Shown here: piece by piece, positions 8,531 through 17,313 of the stretch
Layout: the number at the start of each line of letters is the position of its first letter
Numbering within the stretch: the first letter of the stretch is position 1
Origin: DASRYH01 sp035687245
GTDB lineage: Bacteria > Actinomycetota > Coriobacteriia > Anaerosomatales > PHET01
DNA length: 47,864 nt
Direction of reading: 5' to 3'
Assembly: GCA_035687245.1 (NCBI GenBank)
Contig: DASRYH010000005.1
Span: 1-47,864, forward strand
The notes under the pieces: model-generated
The model's database searches: none
Seen by the model: the letters and a program-made list of their open reading frames with translations, nothing else
Told to the model about the DNA's origin: nothing
Position numbers and translations under genes: made by a program

Positions 8531-11307
8531 AGCGCCTCCCCACACACGGCGCGCGCTCCGCAGAAGGCGCAGGCGTCCTTGTTGATGGGCGCAGGCCGAA
8601 TCTGCCCAGCTCGCATGCCCTCGACGGCCTCAGCTGAAAGCGTGACTGCGGCTTTACGCAGCTCAGCAAGGGTGTCGGCATCGACTCCGGCCTTCTTGCG
8701 ATCGAGCAGCGGCGCCGCGTCGGTGGCCTGATCAACAACCCCGGTCATGCGGTCCTGCTTGAGCCCGCGGTAGACACCTGCGACCGGTGTGAGGTCGGTA
8801 CTCCGCTCGACCGCCTCCATATAGAGCAGCACTTGGATAGCGCGCCTTTCGATCAGCGCCTCGCCGTTCAGACCGCTCTTGGCCGACCGCTTGTAGTCAG
8901 TTACCAGCGCGTGTCCGCGGGAGTCCGTATCGATTCTGTCGACCATGCCGCGTAGCCCAAACACGCCGAAGTCGACCGGGTCGTTCTCAAGACCGAATGC
9001 GTATTCAAAGGCCCAGGGCACGAAGCCTGAGGCGTCTTCGGCGTCTTGCTCGAGTATGCGCGCCGCCCAACGGCGGGCCATCTGGGTGCCCACACGGGCC
9101 GCCAGGCCGTCGTAGCGAGCCCCGACTGCCTGTTCTGTCACCGCCTCGTCGAGCCGTCGTAGGGCCTCGGGCAGGTTCATTGGCGTGATCGACTTGTGCC
9201 CGGCCGTGAGCATTGCATCGTAGGTCGCCTTCAGGAGCGCGTGAGCCAGGCTTCCCTCCTGCTTGGCGTCGAAGGCCGTCTCCAGCTCCGTCGCCCCGAC
9301 TGCGCGGTCGAAGAACCAGCGGTAGGGACAGCTGAGATAGGTCTCGATCTGACTCGCCGAGAGGATTTCGAGTCCGCTAGCTGCCAGAGAGAGCCGCGCC
9401 GGTCTGCCCGACGCTCGTCGCACAGCCGCGGCTACGCGCTCATCGCCTGTGTCTTTCGCCCGCGCCATCGCCTGCAGAGGCTCCCGGCCCCGCCCTTCGG
9501 CGTTCGGTGCCAGCGCGAGCGCCCGGTACCGGAGACCGGGAATGTCCTCGAGCGTCTCGCGAGCTGGAGCGTAGAAGTCCGCGATCTGCTCCCAAAGCGC
9601 GGACAGAGCCGTGTCCTCACCGTCATCGTCGGCAATCTGGCCAATGAGCACGACCCGCCTGGTCGCCCTCGTGATCGTCTCGTAGAACAGCAGATCCTCG
9701 AACTCCTCGCCATGCCGCCGAACGCCGCTGCCCCCCATATCCGTCACGAGTTCGTGCATGCGGCTGCCCGGTAGCCCCGTTTCGTCGGGCACGGCGGGAA
9801 ACTCGCCGGAGTTCAGCCCCGCGACTACCACCGTGTCGAACCGGAGGCCTCTCAGGCGTGTCACGGGCAGAACTCGGACGCCTGCTCCCCCACGACCACC
9901 CGTGTGAATAGTGGCTTCTTGCAGCATCGCCAGCACATCAGCCATGTCGCTGTCACGTCCGGCAGCCTCGGCTGCCTCGAACGCGGCGTGGATCTCGCGA
10001 AGCGCGCGCGCGTCGAGCGTCTGTTGGCCCTCCGTATCAAGCCGGCCGCGCCACGCTTGGGAGTACATGCTGTCTACGGCCTCAGAGAGCCTGCCCCACG
10101 ACCCAGTGCCCCGCTGAAGTTGGACAACTTCCTTGGTCATCACGCCCAGAACTCCCTGATGGAGCGCGGTACCACCGAATGCTGAATCCAGGCCTGCGCG
10201 CCGGACCCTCGCCTCCAGCCTTCTCGCCGCTTCTGCGTCCAGCCCTGAGTACGGGGTCCGAAGCGCCGCCATTGCCGCGTTCGCGTCTGTATGAAGTGCA
10301 GCGGCAAGCGCCTCAGTCACCGCAGAACCGAAGGCGGTGTCGACGAGCTTCAGATCCACATCGAAGTCGGCCTCGATGGCGGCATCCGCTAGCGCACGCC
10401 GAAGATGCCGGTAGTGGCGGTTCGGACTCCTCAGCGCCACGACGATCCTGTCGCTCGGGACGCCGTCTCGAAGCGCCTCTTCGACAGCATCGACCACGAG
10501 ATTGGCCTGGGCACTTTCGCCTTCGGCCGCGCCCATGATGACGGGGCCGGCCGGCTCAAGGGTCAGGGCCGCCCCAAAGAGCGCGTCTGAGACTTTGCGC
10601 AGCTCATCTGGGGTGTTGTATGGACCGGTTGAGAGCCGCGTGACCGTGTCCGCCGCCAACTCGGCGACGAGGGCGTCCAGTGCTGCGGTCGGCGCGAAGC
10701 CCTCATCCCACGTGAGCGTGACAGACACGCTCGAACGCTGGGCGAGCGCCTTCACCAGCGCGACCTGAGACGTGGTGAAGTCGTCAAAGCGGTTGAAGAC
10801 GACCGGGCTCGAAGGAAGATCTCCCGAGGCGGCCAGAGTGCGTGCGGCCTCGGCTTCGCCCAGAAGCCCGCGCCCCTCAAGCTCGGCCACGTAGCGGGTC
10901 AGCGCTGATTCCAGCTTCCCAGCGCGTGTCGGTATCCGCTCTCTCCAGCCTGTCCCGGTCTGATCCGAGAGCGAATCGATCAGTACGGTGGCCGCCCGTC
11001 GGTAGCCTCCATCGAGTCCCGCGGCTCGCAGTGCTGCCATGAGGAGCAGACTCTTGGTTGCGGGTGCAATGATAGTGCGACCGTCTCCGCGCTCCGCCCA
11101 CAGTTCCCCGACGAACTGATCGAAGGTGCGGATGGTGAGACCAAGCGACGGCTCACGGGAGAAGTCGTGCCGAGCTCGCTCGAGATCCGGGAGTGAGGGA
11201 ACGACAAGGACGGGCATCTGCCCGTCCTTGAGTGCGTTTCTGATGGCATCGTAGGCCGCACCGGTCTTACCGGTGTTTGCACGTCCGACGATGAGCTCAA
11301 GCGGCAT
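8527..11307 (-). CDS. addB: AddB-like helicase-nuclease subunit
   Basis: Partner subunit of the AddAB-type recombination nuclease, 926 residues. An N-terminal P-loop (GRANTGKT, residues 8-15) begins a divergent superfamily-1 helicase fold. The C-terminal third holds a PD-(D/E)XK nuclease core (HALVTDYKRSAKSG) enclosed by four cysteines: one in SCPYRWFFD and three in CAFCGARAVC (C-x2-C-x5-C). That is the arrangement of the AddB iron-sulfur cluster. A strong GAGGGGAGAGG ribosome site precedes the ATG. The stop overlaps the downstream addA start (GTGA), so the subunits are coupled. AddB families diverge quickly, so the assignment rests on architecture and gene order. Confidence 0.85.
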   Translation of the reverse strand: MPLELIVGRANTGKTGAAYDAIRNALKDGQMPVLVVPSLPDLERARHDFSREPSLGLTIRTFDQFVGELWAERGDGRTIIAPATKSLLLMAALRAAGLDGGYRRAATVLIDSLSDQTGTGWRERIPTRAGKLESALTRYVAELEGRGLLGEAEAARTLAASGDLPSSPVVFNRFDDFTTSQVALVKALAQRSSVSVTLTWDEGFAPTAALDALVAELAADTVTRLSTGPYNTPDELRKVSDALFGAALTLEPAGPVIMGAAEGESAQANLVVDAVEEALRDGVPSDRIVVALRSPNRHYRHLRRALADAAIEADFDVDLKLVDTAFGSAVTEALAAALHTDANAAMAALRTPYSGLDAEAARRLEARVRRAGLDSAFGGTALHQGVLGVMTKEVVQLQRGTGSWGRLSEAVDSMYSQAWRGRLDTEGQQTLDARALREIHAAFEAAEAAGRDSDMADVLAMLQEATIHTGGRGGAGVRVLPVTRLRGLRFDTVVVAGLNSGEFPAVPDETGLPGSRMHELVTDMGGSGVRRHGEEFEDLLFYETITRATRRVVLIGQIADDDGEDTALSALWEQIADFYAPARETLEDIPGLRYRALALAPNAEGRGREPLQAMARAKDTGDERVAAAVRRASGRPARLSLAASGLEILSASQIETYLSCPYRWFFDRAVGATELETAFDAKQEGSLAHALLKATYDAMLTAGHKSITPMNLPEALRRLDEAVTEQAVGARYDGLAARVGTQMARRWAARILEQDAEDASGFVPWAFEYAFGLENDPVDFGVFGLRGMVDRIDTDSRGHALVTDYKRSAKSGLNGEALIERRAIQVLLYMEAVERSTDLTPVAGVYRGLKQDRMTGVVDQATDAAPLLDRKKAGVDADTLAELRKAAVTLSAEAVEGMRAGQIRPAPINKDACAFCGARAVCGEAL

Positions 11308-11349
11308 GCCTCTCCCCTCTCGAGGAGATCATGCCAGACGGCTCTGACA

Positions 11350-11646
11350 TCATGGCGTTTGAGTTTGCGTGTACCCTTTGATGCCTTCGCGGATCTCGTT
11401 GACCTTGCGCCAGGCGGTCTCCTCGTCCTTGCCGAGGTAGTGGCCAACACGGCCACCGATCGTCTCGGCCGCAAACTCGGCCTTCTCGGCGACCCCACGC
11501 GCGACGTCAGCGGCCTTGAGCGCTTCATCCGCGATGCGCCGGCGCATCTTCGCGCCGCTCACAGGCGCGAGCAGCAGCCCCGCCAGAAAACCGAGCACGG
11601 CTCCGAAGATGATACCGACCAGCAGGTACTCCATGTTGCGTCTCAC
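11350..11646 (-). CDS. YtxH-like small membrane protein
   Basis: Protein of 98 residues with one N-terminal membrane helix (LLVGIIFGAVLGFLAGLLLAP, residues 8-28) and a charged amphipathic helical tail, the pattern of the YtxH/general-stress family. The biochemical role is unknown. The GTG at 11646 overlaps the parB stop (GTGA) and has GGAGGG upstream; an ATG at 11634 is an alternative start. As the last gene of the rsmG-parA-parB unit it is probably co-transcribed, but I see no functional tie to chromosome segregation. Confidence 0.8.
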   Translation of the reverse strand: MRRNMEYLLVGIIFGAVLGFLAGLLLAPVSGAKMRRRIADEALKAADVARGVAEKAEFAAETIGGRVGHYLGKDEETAWRKVNEIREGIKGYTQTQTP

Positions 11647-12518
11647 TCGGAAGCACCCTCCGCTTGGCTCTGGACCTCGGTCAGGGCGCGGTAGATACGC
11701 TCAAGCTCTTCTTCGCCCCTGAACTCAATCTCTATCTTGCCCTTGTCCTTGGTCTGCTTCACGCGAACGTTGGTCCCAAGTAGGCGCCGAAGCTGACGTG
11801 CCACGACCTTGAAGGCCTTTGGTGCCGGCGGCTTGGGATCGTGCGCCGTCTTGCCGACCGCGAACAGTCGGGCGAGGTTCTCCGCTTCACGTACGGAGAG
11901 CCCTTCCTCCGCGATCTTCGCTGCCAGCTTGATTCGCGCTGCCTCATCCGGCACGGAGAGGACGGCGCGCGCGTGGCCCGCTGTCATCTTCCCTTCGTAG
12001 ACGAGCTCTTGTACCTCGTCCGGAAGATCGAGCAGCCGCAAAGCGTTGGTGATCGTCGAGCGCGACTTGGAGACCTTGTCGGCAAGTTCGGCCTGAGTCA
12101 TCTGGTGGCCGGTCAGCAGCTGCCGATAACCCCGCGCTTCTTCAATCGCGTTCAGGTCTTCGCGCTGAAGGTTCTCGATGAGAGCTATTTCGAGCGCGGC
12201 AACTCCATCCATCGCCAGAATGCGTACTGGGATCTTCTCCAGTCCGGCTATCTTGGACGCGCGCCACCGCCTCTCACCTGCGATTATCTGATACTTGTCG
12301 CCCATAGGGCGGACGATGACAGGCTGCAGCACCCCGACCTTGCGGATGGAGTCAGCAAGCTCCTCAACACGCGCCTCGTCGATATCGGTACGTGGCTGCC
12401 CCGGGTTCGGCGTGATCATGTCGATGGCGAGCTCGTCGGCGACCTGGCCGGTGCTCGACTCCTGGGATGCACTCGGGATCAACGCCGAAAGACCGCGGCC
12501 CAATCCTCTCTTAGACAC
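11643..12518 (-). CDS. parB: Chromosome partitioning protein ParB
   Basis: ParB/Spo0J CTPase clamp that loads at parS near the origin, spreads, and recruits SMC/condensin and ParA. The 291-residue protein starts with the typical KRGLGRGLSALIP. It has the N-terminal CTP-binding region with GERRWRA (about residues 80-86), the central helix-turn-helix (TQAELADKVSKSRSTITNALRLL, about residues 133-156) and a C-terminal dimer domain. Two perfect parS targets lie nearby, at 14072 and 14798. It overlaps the parA end by 8 bp, so the two are coupled. Confidence 0.97.
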   Translation of the reverse strand: MSKRGLGRGLSALIPSASQESSTGQVADELAIDMITPNPGQPRTDIDEARVEELADSIRKVGVLQPVIVRPMGDKYQIIAGERRWRASKIAGLEKIPVRILAMDGVAALEIALIENLQREDLNAIEEARGYRQLLTGHQMTQAELADKVSKSRSTITNALRLLDLPDEVQELVYEGKMTAGHARAVLSVPDEAARIKLAAKIAEEGLSVREAENLARLFAVGKTAHDPKPPAPKAFKVVARQLRRLLGTNVRVKQTKDKGKIEIEFRGEEELERIYRALTEVQSQAEGASE

Positions 12519-13299
12519 GATCGATCACTTCCTTCGCCAAGCTTCTGTAGGCGGCCGCGCCCTTTCCGGTTGGATCGTACAGAGTCGCAGGCAGTCCGAA
12601 GCTTGGAGCCTCGGAGAGCCGGACCGTTCGAGGAATCAGAGTATCGAACACACGTTCGCCAAAGAAGTCTCTGACCTCGTCAACTACCTGATGAGCGAGT
12701 CGGGTCCTCGTATCGTACATCGTCATTACAACGCCGAAGACCTCGAGCGCCGGGTTGAGGTGAGTCTTGACGAGACGCACGCTGTCCAGCAGCTTCGAAA
12801 GGCCCTCGAGCGCGTAGTACTCACACTGGATTGGGATCAGCAGGCCCTTGGCCGCCGTCAGCGCATTAATGGTGAGCAGGCCCAGCGAGGGCGGGCAGTC
12901 GATTATGATGAAGTCGAAGTCCCGCTCTACTCGCTCAACCATTGCCTTAAGCCGCGTCTCGCGACTCATGGCCGACACGAGCTCGATCTCGGCGCCTGCG
13001 AGCTGAATCGTTGCCGGCACCACGAAGACACCCTCGATCTCCACGGGCTCAATGATGTCTTCAATGTCAGTGTCGCCCAGAAGCGCGTTGTATACGCAGA
13101 GCTCCCGCTGGTTCTTGTTGAGCCCGTAACCGGAAGTCGCGTTGCCCTGGGGGTCGAGGTCGATAAGGAGCACTTTGCTCCCGGCCTCCCCCAGCGATGC
13201 GGACAGATTGACCGCAGTCGTGCTCTTGCCGACTCCGCCCTTCTGGTTCACTACAGCGAGGACTGTGGCTTGCCTGGTCGAATCAGACCGGTTCTCCAC
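12511..13299 (-). CDS. parA: Chromosome partitioning ATPase ParA/Soj
   Basis: Walker-type ATPase that forms a DNA-bound gradient for ParB-parS segregation; Soj-type proteins also modulate DnaA. The 262-residue protein shows the deviant Walker A KGGVGKSTT (about residues 20-28), the A' motif DLDPQGNATSG and Walker B DFIIIDCPPSLG. The GTG start has GAGAGGGGAGAG directly upstream. The short leader before VLAVVNQKGGVG is typical of chromosomal rather than plasmid ParA. A TATAAT -10 at 13338-13333 (minus) may give it its own promoter in addition to read-through from rsmG. Confidence 0.97.
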   Translation of the reverse strand: MENRSDSTRQATVLAVVNQKGGVGKSTTAVNLSASLGEAGSKVLLIDLDPQGNATSGYGLNKNQRELCVYNALLGDTDIEDIIEPVEIEGVFVVPATIQLAGAEIELVSAMSRETRLKAMVERVERDFDFIIIDCPPSLGLLTINALTAAKGLLIPIQCEYYALEGLSKLLDSVRLVKTHLNPALEVFGVVMTMYDTRTRLAHQVVDEVRDFFGERVFDTLIPRTVRLSEAPSFGLPATLYDPTGKGAAAYRSLAKEVIDRV

Positions 13300-13332
13300 A
13301 CTCTCCCCTCTCCACGTATTGAGTGTCTCGAC

Positions 13333-13338
13333 ATTATA
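13333..13338 (-). promoter_or_regulatory. Candidate -10 element of parA
   Basis: Perfect TATAAT on the minus strand, 34 bp before the parA GTG. No good -35 lies 16-18 bp further upstream, so this is only a partial promoter call. Confidence 0.4.
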
Positions 13339-13359
13339 GACAGAGAGTCCTGCCGAGTT

Positions 13360-14088
13360 CTATGCGATAGGCTGTTTCTGCGCCATTCCGACCCTGCGCG
13401 GCAACCGCACAAGTGGAGGACCCACCTTCTCGTAGGCGACGATCGTCCGATCCTCATGAGCTTGAGGCAACTTGAGGTTTCTGGCCGAAAGGCGTCTCAT
13501 GCCGCACTTCTTCGCAGCCGCATCTCCCCTCTTGAGCTCCTCCGGAGAGATAGGTCCCTTCAGCGCGATGAACCGACCTCCGTTCTTGAGCAGCGGTGCC
13601 GCGAGTTCAACGATACTCGGCAGGGCTGACACCGCCCGAGCAACGACCACCGCATAGCGCCCGGGAGCAACCGACGCATGCTCTTCCGCACGAATCGGTG
13701 CGATGTCGATCTCCAAGCCTACTGACTCGGCATACTCCGCTACGAGTCGGACCTTCTTCCCAACCGAGTCGAGGAGCACCGCATGCCGGCCTGTGAGAAT
13801 CGCAAGCGGGACTCCAGGGAATCCGCCTCCCGTGCCAATATCGAGCAGGTCGCCGTCGGGAGCGCCATCGATTTCAGGGAGGGCCGCCGCAGAATCCACG
13901 ATGTGAAGCCGCATGCCCTCACCCAAGTCGGTGATTGACGTGAGGTTGTGTGTTCGGTTCGTCTCGATCAGCCACACCAAATGGTCAAGGAGCGCCTGAG
14001 CGTCTTCCTCGCTGACTGAGATGCTGAGCTCCTTTGCGAGCCTGATGATTTCGGCCACATGGCCTTGCTGATGTTTCACGTGAAACAT
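13360..14088 (-). CDS. rsmG: 16S rRNA (guanine527-N7)-methyltransferase RsmG
   Basis: SAM-dependent methyltransferase that modifies G527 of 16S rRNA. The 242-residue protein has the SAM motif DIGTGGGFPGVPLAI (about residues 84-98) and the expected downstream motifs including VVARAVSALP. The ATG has AAGGAG 4 nt upstream. The first codons (MFHVKH) are the translation of a perfect parS site that spans the start codon, a known quirk of origin-proximal rsmG genes. It is the first gene of the rsmG-parA-parB-YtxH unit. TTGTGT-17-TATCTT upstream is a possible promoter. Confidence 0.96.
   Translation of the reverse strand: MFHVKHQQGHVAEIIRLAKELSISVSEEDAQALLDHLVWLIETNRTHNLTSITDLGEGMRLHIVDSAAALPEIDGAPDGDLLDIGTGGGFPGVPLAILTGRHAVLLDSVGKKVRLVAEYAESVGLEIDIAPIRAEEHASVAPGRYAVVVARAVSALPSIVELAAPLLKNGGRFIALKGPISPEELKRGDAAAKKCGMRRLSARNLKLPQAHEDRTIVAYEKVGPPLVRLPRRVGMAQKQPIA
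14072..14087. promoter_or_regulatory. parS site 1 (inside the rsmG start)
   Basis: Perfect 16-bp parS palindrome TGTTTCACGTGAAACA, extended by one base on each side. It overlaps the rsmG start codon and encodes FHVK. Binding site for the ParB encoded 1.6 kb away. Confidence 0.95.
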
Positions 14089-14867
14089 TGACTCCTTCTG
14101 TCCGTCTCACCCGTAAGATACGTGAGCGACACTCTCGACACAAACAACAACGCCGCGTGGCGGGCCTCCCCCCTGGTGCGTGCCCGCCGAAGCCGCCCGC
14201 GGGCCTCGAGTCCCGCGACTAGCTGGCGCGGTCTAGGTTCCACGAGTGATCGCCACCCAGGGGTCGTTTCAGACGAGAACCCTCGGTTCGTGGACTCTTG
14301 GCGGCACGAGCACGACACCCTGTCGAATGCCGCTGTGCTGGCCGAAGAGGTCAGAATCTGCGCGGCTCTCCATAATGCCCGGCGCCCGGGTGCGTCGAGC
14401 GGCCGCGGGGGGACTGAAAGGCGGAGGCCTACGCGGCGTTGGGGTGTCGGCGCCCTCTCCCATCCAGCACCCTACAGTCCATCGGCTTACATGATCCTCA
14501 CGGGACGTAGGGCAGCGGAACTCAACAAGAGCAGAGCCCTCGCTGCTGTGTCGATCACGCGGGCTCAGAGCCGCCCCCGGTCGTACACAAGTCTCCCTGA
14601 CGCCCACAACGCCCGGCACGGCCAACCTTGCGATCTGGACCCGGTTCCAGTGCGACCGGTTCCCCATGGCCTCTCACGCGTCGGCACAGCGCCCATTCGC
14701 GCCGACGGGCTGCACGCGGGGACAACGCTACGTGCAACTGCCCACAGCTCCACCCGCACTCTCTACCCGATGTGAGCCTTCCATCGCGGCATGACGATGT
14801 TTCACGTGAAACATCGCGCGGCATCGCCAAGGATCCACGCATCGGGGATTCTTGTCAGACAAAAGGA
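14089..14867. other. Gene-free segment between rsmG and jag, holding parS 2
   Basis: About 780 bp with no convincing gene on either strand. The open frames here (such as 14122-14775 plus) are Arg/Ser/Pro-rich without domain character and look like GC-rich shadows. Recognisable contents are the rsmG leader, parS site 2 and the jag terminator. It may serve as a ParB loading and spreading platform, or hold an undetected small RNA. Confidence 0.6.
14798..14813. promoter_or_regulatory. parS site 2
   Basis: Second perfect TGTTTCACGTGAAACA, extended as a palindrome by CGA/TCG on the flanks. It lies 726 bp from site 1, in non-coding DNA about 2.7 kb from the DnaA-box cluster. Confidence 0.95.
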
Positions 14868-14891
14868 AAGGGGAGCCGCATGGCTCCCCTT
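14857..14891 (-). terminator. Rho-independent terminator of the rpmH-jag operon
   Basis: Perfect 10-bp stem AAGGGGAGCC / GGCTCCCCTT (14868-14877 with 14882-14891) around a 4-nt loop. On the minus strand it is followed by TTTCCTTTTG. It lies 22 bp after the jag stop. Confidence 0.9.
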
Positions 14892-14913
14892 GAGTTCGAC
14901 CTTGTAGCCAAGA

Positions 14914-15669
14914 CTACTTAGGCTTCACGACTACCTGGCGGTAGGGATCGACGCCTTCTGAGCCGGTGACGACACGCTTGTCGTTGCGAAGAGCGACGTG
15001 TACGACACGGCGCTCGTATGCGGTCATTGGCCTCATGCGCACGGGGACGTGCTGTCGGGATGCGCGATCCGCCGCCTTGCGCGCCATGTCCTCGATCTTC
15101 TGGCGACGGCGGTGACGGTAGCCCTCTACGTCCACGACCACCGGGTAGCGGAACCCAAGCTGACGAGTGGTGATAGCACCGACAGCGGTCTGCAGTGCAT
15201 CCAGTGTCTTGCCGTGGCGCCCGATCAACAGACCAAGGTCGCCACCGATGACGTCGAGGATGATCTCGCCCTCATCGCCTTCATACTCTTCGACGGTGGG
15301 GTCTTCGATTCCGAAGCCGCCCAGAATGCCCTTCAGCGCAGTCACAGCGGTGTCGGCGATGCGATCGAGCTCTTCGTCCGAGAGCTCCTGATCGGCTGCA
15401 CCTACCATCAGCTCAGGAGGAAGAGCCTCTTCTTCGGCCTCTTCGTCGTCGCTGCCGAGAACCTCCTCGGAGATCATGGCGCCCGCCACGCCGGCCTTGA
15501 GCGATACCTTCACGCGCGCGGCCTTCTCTCCGCCCATCCCAAACATCTTGCGACCAGGCTCCTGCAGGACCTCGATGTCGACAGCGTCCTGCTGAACGCC
15601 GAGCTCCTCCAGCGCAGCGTCGACTGCTTCTTCGACAGTCTGCGCCTCAGTGATGCACTCCGTCTTCAT
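14914..15669 (-). CDS. jag: SpoIIIJ-associated RNA-binding protein Jag/KhpB
   Basis: Cytoplasmic RNA-binding protein usually encoded next to yidC. The 251-residue protein has an N-terminal Jag_N domain (residues 1-52, with GRKMFGMGGEKAARVKV), an acidic linker, a KH domain with LIGRHGKTLDALQ (about residues 145-160), and a C-terminal R3H-type domain (RRQKIEDMARKAADRA and PMTAYERRVVH). Full-length for the family. It is the last gene before a strong terminator, 35 bp after yidC. Confidence 0.95.
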   Translation of the reverse strand: MKTECITEAQTVEEAVDAALEELGVQQDAVDIEVLQEPGRKMFGMGGEKAARVKVSLKAGVAGAMISEEVLGSDDEEAEEEALPPELMVGAADQELSDEELDRIADTAVTALKGILGGFGIEDPTVEEYEGDEGEIILDVIGGDLGLLIGRHGKTLDALQTAVGAITTRQLGFRYPVVVDVEGYRHRRRQKIEDMARKAADRASRQHVPVRMRPMTAYERRVVHVALRNDKRVVTGSEGVDPYRQVVVKPK

Positions 15670-15704
15670 CCGCTACTCGCTTCCAACGAAAGGGACTGGT
15701 GTCC

Positions 15705-16478
15705 CTAGGACTTCTTGTTCTTCGACGACTTCTTTGAAGTCTTCTCGACAACAATCTCCGCCGGCATCTCAGCGAACTTGCGTTTCATCATCACCGTGGT
15801 GATCTGCTGCTGAGCGATACCCCAGATGCTCGAGACGTCCCAGTAGAGAAGAACACCAGCAGGAGCACCCCATCCGAAGAAGAGCATCATGATCGCCATC
15901 GCGGCGCCAGTCGTCTTCTGCGTACTGTCTCCACCCGGCATGAGCATCTGCGGAAGCCAGACGCTCACGGCGAAGATGCCGACCAGGATGATGTAGGGGA
16001 GGGCAGGGACGAGACCCTGCGCCTTGTAAACCGCTGCAGGCGTCAGGACGATGTTCGGAATGATTCCGTAGAAGCTTCCCGTCAGGTGATTAGTCGCCAG
16101 GTAGGCCATCAGAAGGCCGTCCTTGGACTTGCCCACTCGACCGAGGACTCGGTACAGGGCGATGAACACCGGCATCTGCAGGATGAGGGGGAGACAGCCG
16201 CCGAAAGGATTCACCTTGTGATCCTGATAGAGCTTCAGCGTCTCCTCCTGAAGCTTCTCTTTATCGTCGGCGTACTTCTTCTGCAGATCCTTGATCAGCG
16301 GCTGAACGCGCTGCATCTCATACATCGACTTGGTCTGCTTGATGGTCAAAGGCGTCAGAACGAGACGGAGCAGGATCGTCAGAACGATGATCGCAAGACC
16401 CCAGTCATTGACGTATGTATATATGACGCGAAGCGTTTCGAAGATGATCTGCTGAAAGCCGGTCCAGATAGTTCCCAC
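15705..16478 (-). CDS. yidC: Membrane protein insertase YidC (Oxa1 family)
   Basis: Inserts and folds inner-membrane proteins with or without SecYEG. The 257-residue protein is the short form without the large periplasmic domain of proteobacterial YidC. Seen: an N-terminal helix, the conserved RLVLTPLTIKQTKSM segment with the substrate-groove arginine, the cytoplasmic coiled-coil hairpin (about residues 60-85), NPFGGCLPLILQMPVFIALY, further membrane helices, and a Lys/Ser-rich basic tail that may contact ribosomes. GTG start with GAGGA 11 nt upstream. It has no lipoprotein Cys near the N-terminus. Confidence 0.95.
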   Translation of the reverse strand: MGTIWTGFQQIIFETLRVIYTYVNDWGLAIIVLTILLRLVLTPLTIKQTKSMYEMQRVQPLIKDLQKKYADDKEKLQEETLKLYQDHKVNPFGGCLPLILQMPVFIALYRVLGRVGKSKDGLLMAYLATNHLTGSFYGIIPNIVLTPAAVYKAQGLVPALPYIILVGIFAVSVWLPQMLMPGGDSTQKTTGAAMAIMMLFFGWGAPAGVLLYWDVSSIWGIAQQQITTVMMKRKFAEMPAEIVVEKTSKKSSKNKKS

Positions 16479-16505
16479 GATTGGGACGTCCTCTCTTAAT
16501 CTTTC

Positions 16506-16745
16506 TTAAGGTACAGGGTCATACCCGCCGGGGTGAAACGGGTGACAGCGGGCGACTCGCCTGACCGCCAGCCAGCCTCCCTTGATGAGGCCGTAGCGTT
16601 CCACTGATGTTAGCGCATACGCAGAGCACGTAGGCGTGAATCGACACGAAGGGGGAAAGAGGGGAGAGATGAAGCGCTGGTAGCCGCGAATGAGCAGCAT
16701 CGCCAGCTGGCGGGGGAGGCGTGTGAGTGTGCGCAGGGAGTTCAT
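16506..16745 (-). CDS. yidD: Membrane protein insertion efficiency factor YidD
   Basis: Small protein helping YidC-dependent insertion. The 79 residues contain the family signature YQRFISPLFPPSCRFTPTCSAYA and the end RVARCHPFHPGGYDPVP. The ATG at 16745 overlaps the rnpA stop as ATGA, so the longer open frame upstream (to 16856) is not the real N-terminus. Confidence 0.93.
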   Translation of the reverse strand: MNSLRTLTRLPRQLAMLLIRGYQRFISPLFPPSCRFTPTCSAYALTSVERYGLIKGGWLAVRRVARCHPFHPGGYDPVP

Positions 16746-17074
16746 TCGGCTGCGCCTGCTCGTGAAACGACGCTGGCGACGGCTCGAGCGAGCTCGCCGC
16801 ATGGAGCGGATCCCGTGCTTGGGCGCGCTATGAGAGCGACGTCGAGACCCGGCCATGGTCCGCCGGCAGCTCTGACCGCCTCACGCATCACTCTCTTGCT
16901 TCGGTTCCGCATCACTGCACCCCCGAGCTTCTTGCCCGCGATAAACGCGACGCGACCGTAGTGGTCGCGTCCAGGGGGGGTCTGTGCCACAAGGGCTATG
17001 ACGAGCGGGTGTGCCGCCCTCCGTGCCGTCCTGAAGATCGAGTCGATCTCCTGAGAAGACCGTATGGTGCTCAC
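16742..17074 (-). CDS. rnpA: Ribonuclease P protein component
   Basis: Protein subunit of RNase P, which matures tRNA 5' ends. About 110 residues with the RNR motif region AGKKLGGAVMRNRSKRVMREAVR (about residues 47-69), preceded by F...RRAAHPLVI. I chose the GTG at 17074 because GCGAGGTG lies 6 nt upstream; an in-frame GTG at 17083 would add three residues. It sits between rpmH (27 bp away) and yidD (4-bp overlap), the classical order. Confidence 0.93.
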   Translation of the reverse strand: MSTIRSSQEIDSIFRTARRAAHPLVIALVAQTPPGRDHYGRVAFIAGKKLGGAVMRNRSKRVMREAVRAAGGPWPGLDVALIARPSTGSAPCGELARAVASVVSRAGAAE

Positions 17075-17101
17075 AGGGAACACCTCGCAAACGGTCGACG
17101 T

Positions 17102-17236
17102 TTAGGCGCTCAGGACCTTGCGGCCCTTGCGACGGCGCGCTGCAAGGACAGCACGTCCACCACGAGTGGCCATACGAGCACGGAAGCCATGGGTCTTGGA
17201 CCGCTTCCGGTTATTAGGCTGGTACGTTCTCTTCAC
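17102..17236 (-). CDS. rpmH: 50S ribosomal protein L34
   Basis: A 44-residue basic protein beginning M-K-R-T-Y-Q-P-N-N-R-K-R and ending GRKVLSA, fully typical of bL34. The start is GTG with a strong AGGAGG 8 nt upstream. It is first in the rpmH-rnpA-yidD-yidC-jag operon, with a near-consensus promoter 49 bp upstream. Confidence 0.97.
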   Translation of the reverse strand: MKRTYQPNNRKRSKTHGFRARMATRGGRAVLAARRRKGRKVLSA

Positions 17237-17284
17237 TTAAGATTCCTCCTAGAGCTGTCCCCCGTTTGAGGGCAAAGCCCGACG

Positions 17285-17313
17285 ATTATATGCAGCCCTT
17301 CTCCCGCCGTCAA
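17285..17313 (-). promoter_or_regulatory. Promoter of the rpmH operon
   Basis: On the minus strand: TTGACG (17313-17308), a 17-bp spacer and TATAAT (17290-17285), 48 bp before the rpmH GTG. Confidence 0.8.

Noticed and set aside
12295..13629. 444-codon open frame antisense to parB/parA/rsmG
   Set aside because: Overlaps three certain genes on the other strand; no motif or ribosome site.
14122..14775. 217-codon open frame in the parS region
   Set aside because: Arg/Ser/Pro-rich with no domain or ribosome site; composition typical of non-coding GC-rich DNA.
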